DNA of 15,994 nucleotides. Source: JAZQNC01 sp045536155. Its GTDB lineage: Bacteria; Bacillota; Clostridia; Oscillospirales; CAG-272. This document shows positions 1 to 7,107 of this stretch, one piece after another (position 1 is the stretch's first letter; each line of letters starts with the position of its first letter). Position numbers and translations under genes: made by a program. The stretch lies in contig JAZSMZ010000075.1 of NCBI GenBank assembly GCA_045536155.1, forward strand, positions 1-15,994. The letters run 5' to 3'. A model generated the notes under the pieces. It was not told where the DNA came from. It ran no database searches and saw nothing but the letters and a program-made list of their open reading frames with translations.

Positions 1-185
1 TGCAGGTTCTGACCAAACAGGAACGGCTTACAATTGCCATGCGGTTTTCTTCGGGGCTGTCATCGGCAGAATCAGGACAAATACTTAAGTTGTCTGAAGC
101 AAAGTACCGTAGACTTGTAAATGGTGTTATACATAAACAAACGACTGTACGGAAGAGTTTGCGAGAAAACATAAAAACTTATTAG
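1..185 (+). CDS. C-terminal fragment of a sigma-70-like RNA polymerase sigma factor (region 4)
   Basis: The window opens inside this gene. The frame reads from base 3 to a TAG stop at 183-185, giving about 60 residues. The visible part has LTKQERLTIAMRFSSGLS near its start, then an SEAKYRRLVNGVIHK segment. Together these match the sigma-70 region 4 helix-turn-helix that contacts the -35 element. In this family the recognition helix is followed by a short basic tail, and here the tail is rich in K, R and T. Region 2 and the N-terminus are outside the window, so the subclass (ECF-like or another small sigma-70 type) cannot be told. An intrinsic terminator starts 8 bases after the stop, so this is the last gene of its transcript. 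Assignment to the sigma-70 superfamily is fairly safe; the regulon is unknown. Confidence 0.75.
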   Translation, partial: QVLTKQERLTIAMRFSSGLSSAESGQILKLSEAKYRRLVNGVIHKQTTVRKSLRENIKTY

Positions 186-193
186 ATAAAGAT

Positions 194-230
194 AAATCCA
201 TCACAGGTTTTCACCTGGGATGGATTTTCT
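194..230 (+). terminator. Intrinsic terminator after the sigma factor gene
   Basis: The outer arms AAATCCATC (194-202) and GATGGATTT (219-227) pair exactly. The inner arms CAGGT (204-208) and ACCTG (213-217) pair around a 4-base loop. A T-rich stretch follows (TTTTCTTATCC). The hairpin sits just after the stop at 185. Read on the minus strand it also folds, about 83 bases past the end of the lipoprotein gene at 311, so it could end both convergent transcripts, although the T-tract is weaker on that side. Confidence 0.85.
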
Positions 231-310
231 TATCCTATTCGGTTATCTTCATTTCTTCGTTAAGGACATCACGCATTCGAAACTTCTCTTTTTCTTTTCG
301 CTTCCAACTA

Positions 311-2026
311 TTATTTTACAAACTTTACATCTACGAATATAGGCGAGTGGTCGCTGAGCATGAGTGAATACTGGTGGGTAACCACGTCGTATACCCTTAC
401 CTCAAAATCATCGCCGCGCACGTAGATATGGTCGATCGATCTTGCATAATCGCCCTTGGGAGGCTCGGCGGGCTGATAAGTCTTTGTGCTTTCGTCAAGG
501 ATAGGATATCCGTGATATCCGCCTATCTGTGACTTATAAACGGTTGCGGCATTTTGCGCATTGAACCAACCGAGATCGACAAGTCTGGTGAGCGCGCGGC
601 CGTCAACGCGGCAGTTAAAGTCGCCGCCGAGAATAAAGGTAACGCCGTACTTCTGCTGCAAACCGTCGATTATCTCAGTAAGGGTTTCGGAATCCTTTGT
701 GCGCAATTCCATTCCTGTCTCATCGCCTATAACGAAATAGTGAGTGCTTGCAACACCGAACTGCTCACCTGTCACTTTATCTTTAAATACTGCCCAGGTA
801 AAGCCCTTGGATTCTTCGGGAGGAGCAAAGCCATACCAACCCGAATCAACGAGATCAAGGCGGTTATAGCGATAGAAGATAGGCATGATATTGGGTTTGA
901 TATTTTGAGGCGCGCTTACGGGTACGCTGTTATACTCGTGCATCAGCATATCTCTGAGGTCGGACAGATACCAGCCGGGCTCGAATTCCTGGAATCCGAT
1001 TACGTCGGGCAGGTAGGAAAGATAGAGCTTTGCAGCGATCTCATCACGATTATGCACCTCTCCGAACCAGATATTGTGGAACATAACGCGAAGGTCACCG
1101 TCGGTTACAGCGGCGCGCACAAGATCGGCATCCTTGGAATCGGAGACATTTCCCTCGAGAGTCCATCCGTTATCAAGTGCAAGTGTGTTATCGGTATTTT
1201 CAAAAACATCATTTAATGCATCATACATCATTTCAAATCCCCATATTCCGCTTGCAGAGCACATAAACGTGCTGCCGTCAAGCAAGTATTTCCATTCGTG
1301 TCGGTTATGTGTGTTTTCTACTGTGATAGATTTTTCGGTTGCTTCCTTAACAACGGGAAGATAGTATCCGGTTTTATCGGCAAAAAGCTGCTGCAGTCTA
1401 TAAGCGAACTCCGTTTTTAAAAGATCGCCATCAGAAGGAAGGGCTATCGAGTAAGGATATATCTCCTCGCCAGCAAAGGTAATTGCATCCATGGGATATT
1501 CCGCCTTGCAGACGTAATTATGCTCACTTGTGAAAGCAAAATCAACACCGTTTTCAATCTTTGAAAGAATCTCGTTTATAAAATAGTCTACGGCATTCTG
1601 CTGGGCTTCGGCCGAATAGCCGTTGATTACAATTTTATTGCCCTCAATCTTTACAACGTAGTCGTTGTATTTAAGTCCTTCGAGCGCCTTTTTACTTTCG
1701 GGGCGATTAGTATTTCCGATCAATATCTCATACTTTTCGGGGTCGGGCTGCTGACCGATCTTTACCCAGTCGACATCCATACTCATTCGTATGCCCGTTT
1801 TTTCTTTAAAGCTGTCGCGGATGGCCTTCATCTGATCAACGTTGGCGTCATAGCCGTTAAGCTCGGGGCGAATGACCGTAAAGGCTGTTTCCCCATTTTT
1901 AACAAGATCGAGAGATGCGGGCGATATGTCGGCTTCATCGCCGTTTGAAGTGGTATCGTTGCAGGAAATCAGCGCAATTGAAGCAAAAACAGCAAGCAAA
2001 AGCGCTATTAGTCGGAACAGTTTCAT
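311..2026 (-). CDS. Lipoprotein with C-terminal endonuclease/exonuclease/phosphatase (EEP) domain, copy A
   Basis: The 571-residue protein has a basic start, a hydrophobic stretch and a lipobox ALISC with Cys22, so it should be exported and lipid-anchored at the outer face of the membrane. Residues about 40-157 form an alpha/beta module with EILIGNTNRPES (100-111), resembling the N-terminal accessory domains found before GH67/GH20-type glycosidases. Residues about 180-280 look like a second, degenerate copy. Residues about 310-571 are an EEP domain with HN (317-318), GFQE (E347), STHY (H429), GGDFN (D469, N471), IDHIY (531-535) and SDHSP (D559, H560). All expected catalytic and metal-binding positions are present. 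Known EEP enzymes cut DNA, RNA, inositol phosphates or sphingomyelin; the substrate here is unknown. TAAAGGAG lies before the ATG. The gene follows its paralogue by 14 bases, so the two are surely cotranscribed. Fold and location are firm; function is open. Confidence 0.85.
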   Translation of the reverse strand: MKLFRLIALLLAVFASIALISCNDTTSNGDEADISPASLDLVKNGETAFTVIRPELNGYDANVDQMKAIRDSFKEKTGIRMSMDVDWVKIGQQPDPEKYEILIGNTNRPESKKALEGLKYNDYVVKIEGNKIVINGYSAEAQQNAVDYFINEILSKIENGVDFAFTSEHNYVCKAEYPMDAITFAGEEIYPYSIALPSDGDLLKTEFAYRLQQLFADKTGYYLPVVKEATEKSITVENTHNRHEWKYLLDGSTFMCSASGIWGFEMMYDALNDVFENTDNTLALDNGWTLEGNVSDSKDADLVRAAVTDGDLRVMFHNIWFGEVHNRDEIAAKLYLSYLPDVIGFQEFEPGWYLSDLRDMLMHEYNSVPVSAPQNIKPNIMPIFYRYNRLDLVDSGWYGFAPPEESKGFTWAVFKDKVTGEQFGVASTHYFVIGDETGMELRTKDSETLTEIIDGLQQKYGVTFILGGDFNCRVDGRALTRLVDLGWFNAQNAATVYKSQIGGYHGYPILDESTKTYQPAEPPKGDYARSIDHIYVRGDDFEVRVYDVVTHQYSLMLSDHSPIFVDVKFVK

Positions 2027-2040
2027 TTTATTCTCCTTTA

Positions 2041-3759
2041 TTAATCGTTTACTTTTACATCAACGTATACGGGTGAGTGATCGCTTGCCGCAAGTGAGAA
2101 GGGATGGATAATATAATCAAACACGCGAATCTCTGTATTATCACCAAAGTAATAAACATGGTCAATAGCCCTTGAATAATCGCCTTTGGGTTCATCTGCG
2201 GGAGCATAGAGACCTGTCGAGGGGTCTATTGAGGGGTATGCATGATAACCGCCGCTTGATGTTTTATATACGACGGCACTGTCATGAGCATTGATAAGAC
2301 CGCCATTAGAAAGATTCTGAAGAGGTTCGGAAGAAATACTGCAATTAAGGTCTCCGCCGATTATGACGGGAACATTGTATTTTTCATTTACTCTTTTTAC
2401 GGTCTGCATCAGCTCGCGAGCATCAATCAGACGTGCTGCGTTGCCTGCCTCATCACCCGTCCAATAGAAGTGAGTATTTACCACAGCGAACTCTTTCTGC
2501 GTTTCTATATCGCTGAAAACAGCCCATGTCAGACCCTTCGTCTCATCGCCCGACTTATCGTTATACTGCTGCCATCCGCTGGCGACAAGCTCAAACTTAT
2601 CGTGGCGGTAGAAGATCGGAACGTAATTGTTACGGCTGACGTTGGTTGCGTTAACCGCCACTTCGGAATATTTATGAGCGATCAAATCAAACCAATCAGA
2701 TTCACGAATAATGGAGGCAACCTCCTGAAAACCGATTACGTCGGGAAGATACGTTAAATATATGGATGCACTCAGCTCGTCGCGGTTTATTACGTCACGT
2801 ATCGACAGCACGTTATGGAACATGATGCGGAAATCGCCGTCGATTATCGCTGAACGAACGATCTCTTCATCTTTGAGCACCGAAGGATCGACCTTTAATT
2901 CCCAGCCGTTTTCAAATGCATGATCGCCGCTCAAGTCTGCAAGCTTGCTGTCAAGCATATCGTATAACGCATTGAATCCGAACAAACCATGAGCAGTGCA
3001 GTTTATATTACCGTCGGCAAGCATGTATCCCCAGTCGTTCATGCTGTCACCATATGAAATACTGATACTGTTGCTTGCATTATCGGCACTGATGGGAAGA
3101 TAGTATCCTGTATTGTCTATAAAGAGCTGTTGAAATCTATTTGCAAAATCGACTGCCAAATGATCCGCGTTTGCGGGAACAAAAATCGAATAGTCGCCAA
3201 GATCGTTGCCTGAAAGTGTAAGCTTATCTATCCGGTATTCTGCGCGGTGAGTGACGTTGATCGACTCATTTACCGAAAAATCGCTTCCGCTTTCCGCTTT
3301 GGACAACACCTCGTTTATAAAGTAGTCGGCGGCATTTGCAAGTGCCTCATCAGAATAGCCGTTTATGACTATCTTGTTGCCGATAAGCCTTACGGTATAG
3401 TCATTATATTTCAGTCCCTTGATAGCTTCGGCGCTCTCCGGGCGGTTGGTACGTCCGATAAGTATCTCACATTTTTCGGGATCGGGCTCTTGTCCGACCT
3501 TAAGCCAGTCTATTTCCATTGAAATGCGGATGCCTGTCTTCTCTTTAAAAGCGTCGCGAATCGATTTCATCTGTTCAACGGTGGCAGCACTGTCATCAAA
3601 TTCGGGACGAATAATTGTGAACTGAGTCTTGCCGTCCCTAACGAGATCGAGAGTCACTGTAGGCTCGGCGCTGACATCAGATGAAGGATCCTTGCACGAA
3701 ACGGCAATGATCGCCACCAAGAGTAGTGCAACAAGTGCGGTAACACGCAAAAAACGCAT
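2041..3759 (-). CDS. Lipoprotein with C-terminal endonuclease/exonuclease/phosphatase (EEP) domain, copy B
   Basis: This is the upstream paralogue of the protein ending at 311, with nearly the same length (572 residues) and the same layout. I start it at the ATG ending at 3759 because AAAGGAG lies just before it and a lipoprotein signal begins there (MRFLRV..., lipobox IAVSC, Cys22). The open frame extends back to 3828, but that would put extra residues before the signal peptide and upstream of the likely transcription start. Residues 38-155 carry CEILIGRTNRPES. Residues about 178-275 look like a weakened repeat. The EEP domain has HN (315-316), GFQE (E346), NTHF (H430), GGDLN (D470, N472), IDHVY (532-536) and SDHSP (D560, H561), so it appears catalytically complete. 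It is the first gene of a two-gene operon. It likely acts outside the membrane on a phosphodiester or phosphomonoester; the substrate cannot be read from the sequence. Confidence 0.85.
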   Translation of the reverse strand: MRFLRVTALVALLLVAIIAVSCKDPSSDVSAEPTVTLDLVRDGKTQFTIIRPEFDDSAATVEQMKSIRDAFKEKTGIRISMEIDWLKVGQEPDPEKCEILIGRTNRPESAEAIKGLKYNDYTVRLIGNKIVINGYSDEALANAADYFINEVLSKAESGSDFSVNESINVTHRAEYRIDKLTLSGNDLGDYSIFVPANADHLAVDFANRFQQLFIDNTGYYLPISADNASNSISISYGDSMNDWGYMLADGNINCTAHGLFGFNALYDMLDSKLADLSGDHAFENGWELKVDPSVLKDEEIVRSAIIDGDFRIMFHNVLSIRDVINRDELSASIYLTYLPDVIGFQEVASIIRESDWFDLIAHKYSEVAVNATNVSRNNYVPIFYRHDKFELVASGWQQYNDKSGDETKGLTWAVFSDIETQKEFAVVNTHFYWTGDEAGNAARLIDARELMQTVKRVNEKYNVPVIIGGDLNCSISSEPLQNLSNGGLINAHDSAVVYKTSSGGYHAYPSIDPSTGLYAPADEPKGDYSRAIDHVYYFGDNTEIRVFDYIIHPFSLAASDHSPVYVDVKVND

Positions 3760-3767
3760 AATAATTT

Positions 3768-3785
3768 CTCCTTTGGGTACCAAAG
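3768..3785 (-). promoter_or_regulatory. Ribosome binding site partly enclosed in a leader hairpin
   Basis: On the minus strand the leader reads CTTTGG-TAC-CCAAAGGAG. The arms at 3785-3780 and 3776-3771 are a perfect 6-base inverted repeat. The AAAGGAG ribosome site (3774-3768) shares four bases with the 3' arm. The predicted transcript starts near 3793, so the hairpin would be near the 5' end of the mRNA. It may lower translation initiation or protect the 5' end. Regulation is inferred. Confidence 0.5.
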
Positions 3786-3799
3786 TACAACTTATTTTA

Positions 3800-3828
3800 A
3801 TTATACATGAAAAAGCGCTTATTTGCAA
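3800..3828 (-). promoter_or_regulatory. Sigma-A type promoter for the lipoprotein pair
   Basis: Read on the minus strand, TTGCAA (3828-3823) and TATAAT (3805-3800) are separated by exactly 17 bases. This is one mismatch class away from the TTGACA/TATAAT consensus with ideal spacing. The start of transcription would fall near 3793, leaving a leader of about 34 bases before the ATG at 3759. Confidence 0.75.
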
Positions 3829-3857
3829 GTATATTTGATTATTTTTTCCTTATTTTC

Positions 3858-3874
3858 AATGCAGCTCTTGCATT
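3858..3874. repeat. Inverted repeat overlapping the plus-strand -35 element
   Basis: AATGCA (3858-3863) and TGCATT (3869-3874) form a perfect 6-base inverted repeat with a 5-base spacer. The right arm overlaps the -35 hexamer TTGCAT at 3868-3873. The position suits an operator for a dimeric regulator, but a repeat this short could arise by chance in AT-rich DNA. Confidence 0.35.
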
Positions 3875-3896
3875 GTTTACGTTGCTGTGATATAAT
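3868..3896 (+). promoter_or_regulatory. Extended -10 promoter for the mnmM-ddh operon
   Basis: TTGCAT (3868-3873) and TATAAT (3891-3896) are 17 bases apart, and TGA directly precedes the -10 box, giving an extended -10 (TGATATAAT). Transcription should start near 3903, which argues against the in-frame TTG at 3900 as start codon and for the ATG at 3930. It is divergent from the minus-strand promoter at 3800-3828. Confidence 0.8.
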
Positions 3897-3929
3897 AATT
3901 TGAGTAAATATGTACTGTCGGAGGACAAC

Positions 3930-4481
3930 ATGCTCGATTTGCTTTCGCTTCACAAATTTTTTCTTTCTCAACACCTGAGTGAAGGTGCAACCGTTGCTGA
4001 TTTCACCATGGGCAACGGACACGATACCCTCTTTTTATCCAATGCAGTAGGCGAAAACGGTCGCGTATATGCTTTTGACGTTCAACAGCAAGCGCTGGAC
4101 AATACAAAAAAGCTTCTCGAAGAGGAAAATGCTCCCAATAACTATACATTGATCCTTGATTCGCACGCAAACGCTCTTGATCACATCAAAGAGCCTATCA
4201 AGGTAGGTGTATTTAATCTCGGCTGGCTTCCCGGTGCTGAAAAGACCGTTACCACCCGCCGCGAATCCACCCTTGAGGCGATCAAAGCCGCAATGTCGCT
4301 GCTCGATCACGACAGCATTCTCCTTGTTGCCGTATACCCCGGGCATGAGGAAGGCAAGCTTGAAGGCGAAATGCTTGACGAATATTTTGAAACCATCAGC
4401 CGCTTCAAATTCTGTATCGCCAAAGTAAAAATTGTAAACTCACCCACATCACCCTTCTTTTTCACAATTGAACGCAAATAA
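3930..4481 (+). CDS. mnmM: tRNA U34 (mnm5s2U) methyltransferase, MnmM/YtqB family
   Basis: This 183-residue protein matches the small class I SAM-dependent 'rRNA_methylase' family of Firmicutes. Its B. subtilis member YtqB, now MnmM, is known to methylate the aminomethyl group of 5-aminomethyl-2-thiouridine at tRNA wobble position 34. Visible signatures are VADFTMGNGHDT (22-33, the SAM-binding motif I), FD at 49-50 for the ribose-binding acidic residue, NLGWLPG (96-102) and YPGHEEG (136-142). The last two are typical of this family and rare elsewhere. The start is the ATG at 3930, 5 bases after GGAGG. An in-frame TTG at 3900 lies at or before the predicted transcription start. It heads the plus-strand operon and ends 17 bases before ddh. 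Length matches the family. The family call is strong; the exact tRNA substrate is from family knowledge. Confidence 0.9.
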   Translation: MLDLLSLHKFFLSQHLSEGATVADFTMGNGHDTLFLSNAVGENGRVYAFDVQQQALDNTKKLLEEENAPNNYTLILDSHANALDHIKEPIKVGVFNLGWLPGAEKTVTTRRESTLEAIKAAMSLLDHDSILLVAVYPGHEEGKLEGEMLDEYFETISRFKFCIAKVKIVNSPTSPFFFTIERK

Positions 4482-4498
4482 TTTTTGGAGATAAACCT

Positions 4499-5473
4499 AT
4501 GATAAATATAGCCATTGCAGGATACGGAAACCTCGGTCGCGGAGTAGAAAAGGCCGCTATGATCAACGACGATATAAATTTGGTTGCGCTTCTTACAAGA
4601 CGCGATCCGTCTTCCATCAAAACAGCAAGCGGTGTTGAGATAATTCATGAAAATGACGCCGAAAAGCTTGTCGGAAAGATAGACGTGCTCGTCATCTGCG
4701 GCGGATCGGCCACCGATCTGCCCGAAATGACTCCTCGATATGCAAAGCTTTTTAATACCGTTGACAGCTTTGACACACATGCAAAGATTCCCGAATATTT
4801 TGCCGCAGTTGATAAAGCTGCGAAGGAAAGCGGACATCTGTCCCTTATATCTGCAGGATGGGACCCCGGAATGTTCTCTTTGAACCGTCTTTACGCAGAG
4901 TCGATCATACCTAAAGGAAAGACATATACATTCTGGGGCAAGGGCGTCAGCCAAGGGCACTCCGATGCGATAAGACGCATCAGCGGTGTCAAGCGCGCGG
5001 TTCAGTATACTGTGCCCGTTCCCGAAGCAATCGATGCCGCAAGATCGGGAGAAAACAGAGAGCTCTCTACGCGTCAAAAGCACACCCGCGTATGCTTTGT
5101 CGTTGCCGAAGAGGGTGCTGACAAAGCGTCGATCGAGCGTGAGATCGTCACCATGCCCAACTACTTTGCCGAATATGACACAACGGTCAATTTCATAGAC
5201 GAGGACACCTTTGACCGCGAGCATAGATCCATGCCTCATGGCGGATTCGTCATCCGCTCGGGTGAAAGCTCCGATGGCACAAAACAGCGAATCGAATATT
5301 CGCTCGCTCTCGATTCCAATCCCGAATTTACCGGTTCCGTTCTTCTCTGCTCTGCCCGTGCCATTGCCCGTATGGCAGCCGATGGAAAAACAGGTGCTGT
5401 TACCATGTTTGATATTCCTCCGGCTCTTCTCTCGCCGAAATCTGCAGATGAACTAAGAGCACAACTGCTTTGA
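4499..5473 (+). CDS. ddh: meso-diaminopimelate dehydrogenase
   Basis: The 324-residue protein is of normal length for Ddh (EC 1.4.1.16). This cytoplasmic NADPH enzyme aminates L-2-amino-6-oxopimelate (from tetrahydrodipicolinate) to meso-diaminopimelate in one step, feeding both peptidoglycan and lysine. Residues 1-15 are a Rossmann start with GYGNLG (8-13). SFDTH (90-94), GWDPGM (120-125), FWGKGVSQGHSDAIRRI (145-161) and MPHGGF (245-250) are the family's dinucleotide- and substrate-binding blocks. GGAG stands 8 bases before the ATG. The gap to mnmM is 17 bases and to the next gene 22 bases, so cotranscription is likely. No other dap or lys genes are visible nearby. Presence of Ddh suggests the one-step dehydrogenase branch; whether succinylase, acetylase or aminotransferase branches also exist cannot be seen here. 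Confidence 0.95.
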   Translation: MINIAIAGYGNLGRGVEKAAMINDDINLVALLTRRDPSSIKTASGVEIIHENDAEKLVGKIDVLVICGGSATDLPEMTPRYAKLFNTVDSFDTHAKIPEYFAAVDKAAKESGHLSLISAGWDPGMFSLNRLYAESIIPKGKTYTFWGKGVSQGHSDAIRRISGVKRAVQYTVPVPEAIDAARSGENRELSTRQKHTRVCFVVAEEGADKASIEREIVTMPNYFAEYDTTVNFIDEDTFDREHRSMPHGGFVIRSGESSDGTKQRIEYSLALDSNPEFTGSVLLCSARAIARMAADGKTGAVTMFDIPPALLSPKSADELRAQLL

Positions 5474-5495
5474 TAATAAACGAAAGGATTTTAAA

Positions 5496-6362
5496 ATGTC
5501 ACTTTCAGTCAAACTGATCAAGCTTGGCAATAAAATATTTAAGCCGGTCATACATCCGTTTAATCTTGCCGACGAAAAGAAGATGACATACGCCGAATGG
5601 CAGTATGAAAAAGGTGGAGATACCATCGCTTTTTTCACGGAAAAATACAGCTGCAATGAAATATTTGAGGGCAAAAATGTGCTTGACATCGGATGCGGAG
5701 CTGCAGGAAAAAGCTTATTCTTTTTAAAAATGGGTGCCAAGCATGTAACCGGTGTAGACATTGTAAAATCCTACGAAAGTGAAGCAAATGAGCTTGCAAA
5801 AAAGCTTGGATACGGCGACAGATTTGACTTCGTCTGCGCGTCTGCCGATGCTCTGCCTTATGAGGACAACAGCTTTGACACAATTATTATGAACGACGCC
5901 ATGGAGCACGTGAGCGAACCCGAATCGGTTCTTGACGAGATAATGCGCGTTGTAAAGCCGGACGGAAAAATATATATTAATTTCCCGCCATATTATCATC
6001 CCTTCGGTGCGCATCTTTCTGATGCCATCAATATGCCCTGGGAACATTTCTTCTTTTCGGAAAAGGCTTGTATCAAGGCATATCGCGATCTTGTAGCGAA
6101 GTATCCCGATGCCGCCGACCGCATCAAATTCCGCTTTTCAACCGATGAAAACGGAAAGGAATATATCAGCTATATCAACAAGATGACGATATCGCGATTT
6201 AAAAAGATTCTTAAGAAAAAGAACATTTCTCCTCTCTATTACAAAGAAGCGCCTCTGCGCCGATTCCTTACCGCATTTGCAAAACTTCCCCTTTTAAAGG
6301 AGCTTTGCGTTAAGATGGTTGTTTGTGTAATTTCAAAAAGCGGCGACATTGAAAAGGAATAA
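5496..6362 (+). CDS. Class I SAM-dependent methyltransferase of unknown substrate
   Basis: The 288-residue protein carries a Methyltransf_11-type core. LDIGCGAAG (63-71) is motif I, GVDI (86-89) supplies the acidic ribose-binding Asp88, SADALPYEDNSFD (116-128) is motif II/III, and LDEIMRVVKPDGKIYINFPP (146-165) is the motif IV-V region. There is no signal peptide or clear membrane segment, so it should be cytoplasmic. The N-terminal 60 residues and the C-terminal 100 residues are not recognised; the C-terminus is strongly basic (FKKILKKKN at 235-243) and ends in a hydrophobic helix-like stretch (265-280), which could suit a nucleic acid, lipid or glycan substrate. AAAGGA lies 7 bases before the ATG. 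It sits between ddh and tcdA, with only 5 bases to the latter. The fold is certain; the substrate is not. Confidence 0.8.
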   Translation: MSLSVKLIKLGNKIFKPVIHPFNLADEKKMTYAEWQYEKGGDTIAFFTEKYSCNEIFEGKNVLDIGCGAAGKSLFFLKMGAKHVTGVDIVKSYESEANELAKKLGYGDRFDFVCASADALPYEDNSFDTIIMNDAMEHVSEPESVLDEIMRVVKPDGKIYINFPPYYHPFGAHLSDAINMPWEHFFFSEKACIKAYRDLVAKYPDAADRIKFRFSTDENGKEYISYINKMTISRFKKILKKKNISPLYYKEAPLRRFLTAFAKLPLLKELCVKMVVCVISKSGDIEKE

Positions 6363-6367
6363 TTAAA

Positions 6368-7075
6368 ATGAGTGACAAGATCACAAGATCGCCCGAATGG
6401 CTTTCGCGCGAGGCAACTCTTATCGGTGACGATGCCGTTGATAAGCTGAAAAATGCGCGGATTTTACTGTTTGGCTGCGGCGGTGTCGGATCGTTTACCG
6501 CCGAAGCACTTATCAGAAGCGGAATCGGTAAGCTTACCGTTGTGGATTTTGATACTGTTGCCGAAAGCAACATCAACAGACAGATAATCGCTACGCGGGA
6601 TACGATAGGGCGGTTGAAAGTCGAAATAATGCGAGAGCGCGCGCTGTCAATTAATCCTGACATCGTGTTTGATGCATCAGCTGAATTTGTTAATGCGGAA
6701 AACGCCGCTTCTATAATTGATCATGCGAAAGCTGACTACGTTATTGATGCCATCGACAACGTCAGCGCAAAGATTGCTATCGCCGAGCACTGCTTTAAAA
6801 ACGGTATTCCGATAATCGCATCAATGGGAACGGGAAACAAGCTCGATCCGAGCCGATTCCGCATCACTGATATCAAAAAGACAGAGGTTTGTCCCCTTGC
6901 AAAGGTCATGCGGCGCGAGCTTAAGGCAAGAGGCATAACAAATATCGATGTTTTATGGAGCGACGAGCAACCTTTTAAAAACGGCGAACGCACTCCAGCG
7001 TCAATATCGTTCGTCCCCTCCTCGGCAGGTCTTATGATCGCGGGACACGTTATCAAAAAAATCTGTGAACTATAA
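6368..7075 (+). CDS. tcdA: tRNA threonylcarbamoyladenosine dehydratase (TcdA/CsdL family)
   Basis: This is a ThiF/E1-like ATP-dependent enzyme of 235 residues. TcdA converts t6A37 of ANN-decoding tRNAs to its cyclic form ct6A in the cytoplasm. Visible features are GCGGVGS (36-42, nucleotide-binding loop), VVDFD (58-62), ESNINRQ (66-72, with the adenylation Arg71), DAIDN (127-131), then SMGTGNKLDPSRFRITDI (152-169) and KTEVCPLAKVMRRELK (171-186), which are TcdA-specific rather than ThiF/MoeB-like. The two CXXC zinc pairs of ThiF and MoeB are absent, as expected for TcdA. E. coli TcdA is slightly longer, mainly at the C-terminus. The gap of 5 bases to the upstream methyltransferase suggests translational coupling, with AAAAGGA in the upstream gene's end serving as ribosome site. 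Confidence 0.92.
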   Translation: MSDKITRSPEWLSREATLIGDDAVDKLKNARILLFGCGGVGSFTAEALIRSGIGKLTVVDFDTVAESNINRQIIATRDTIGRLKVEIMRERALSINPDIVFDASAEFVNAENAASIIDHAKADYVIDAIDNVSAKIAIAEHCFKNGIPIIASMGTGNKLDPSRFRITDIKKTEVCPLAKVMRRELKARGITNIDVLWSDEQPFKNGERTPASISFVPSSAGLMIAGHVIKKICEL

Positions 7076-7107
7076 TGATAATACACCTTATTTAAGGAGA
7101 AAGCGCT

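Noticed and set aside
554..1216. 220-codon plus-strand open frame opposite lipoprotein copy A
   Set aside because: No ribosome site, no recognisable domain, and it lies fully antisense to a gene with clear EEP motifs.
3760..3828. Longer N-terminus for lipoprotein copy B starting at 3828
   Set aside because: It would begin at the promoter -35 region, upstream of the predicted transcript start, and would place extra residues before the signal peptide. The start at 3759 has a strong ribosome site.
3900..3929. TTG start for mnmM at 3900
   Set aside because: It lies at or before the predicted transcription start, and the ATG at 3930 has GGAGG at proper spacing.
4307..5239. 310-codon minus-strand open frame opposite ddh
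   Set aside because: It covers ddh, which has all family motifs; the antisense protein is cysteine- and arginine-rich with no recognisable fold.
7086..7097. CCTTATTTAAGG palindrome over the alpha-galactosidase ribosome site
   Set aside because: Only four base pairs are possible with a realistic loop, too weak to call a regulatory hairpin.
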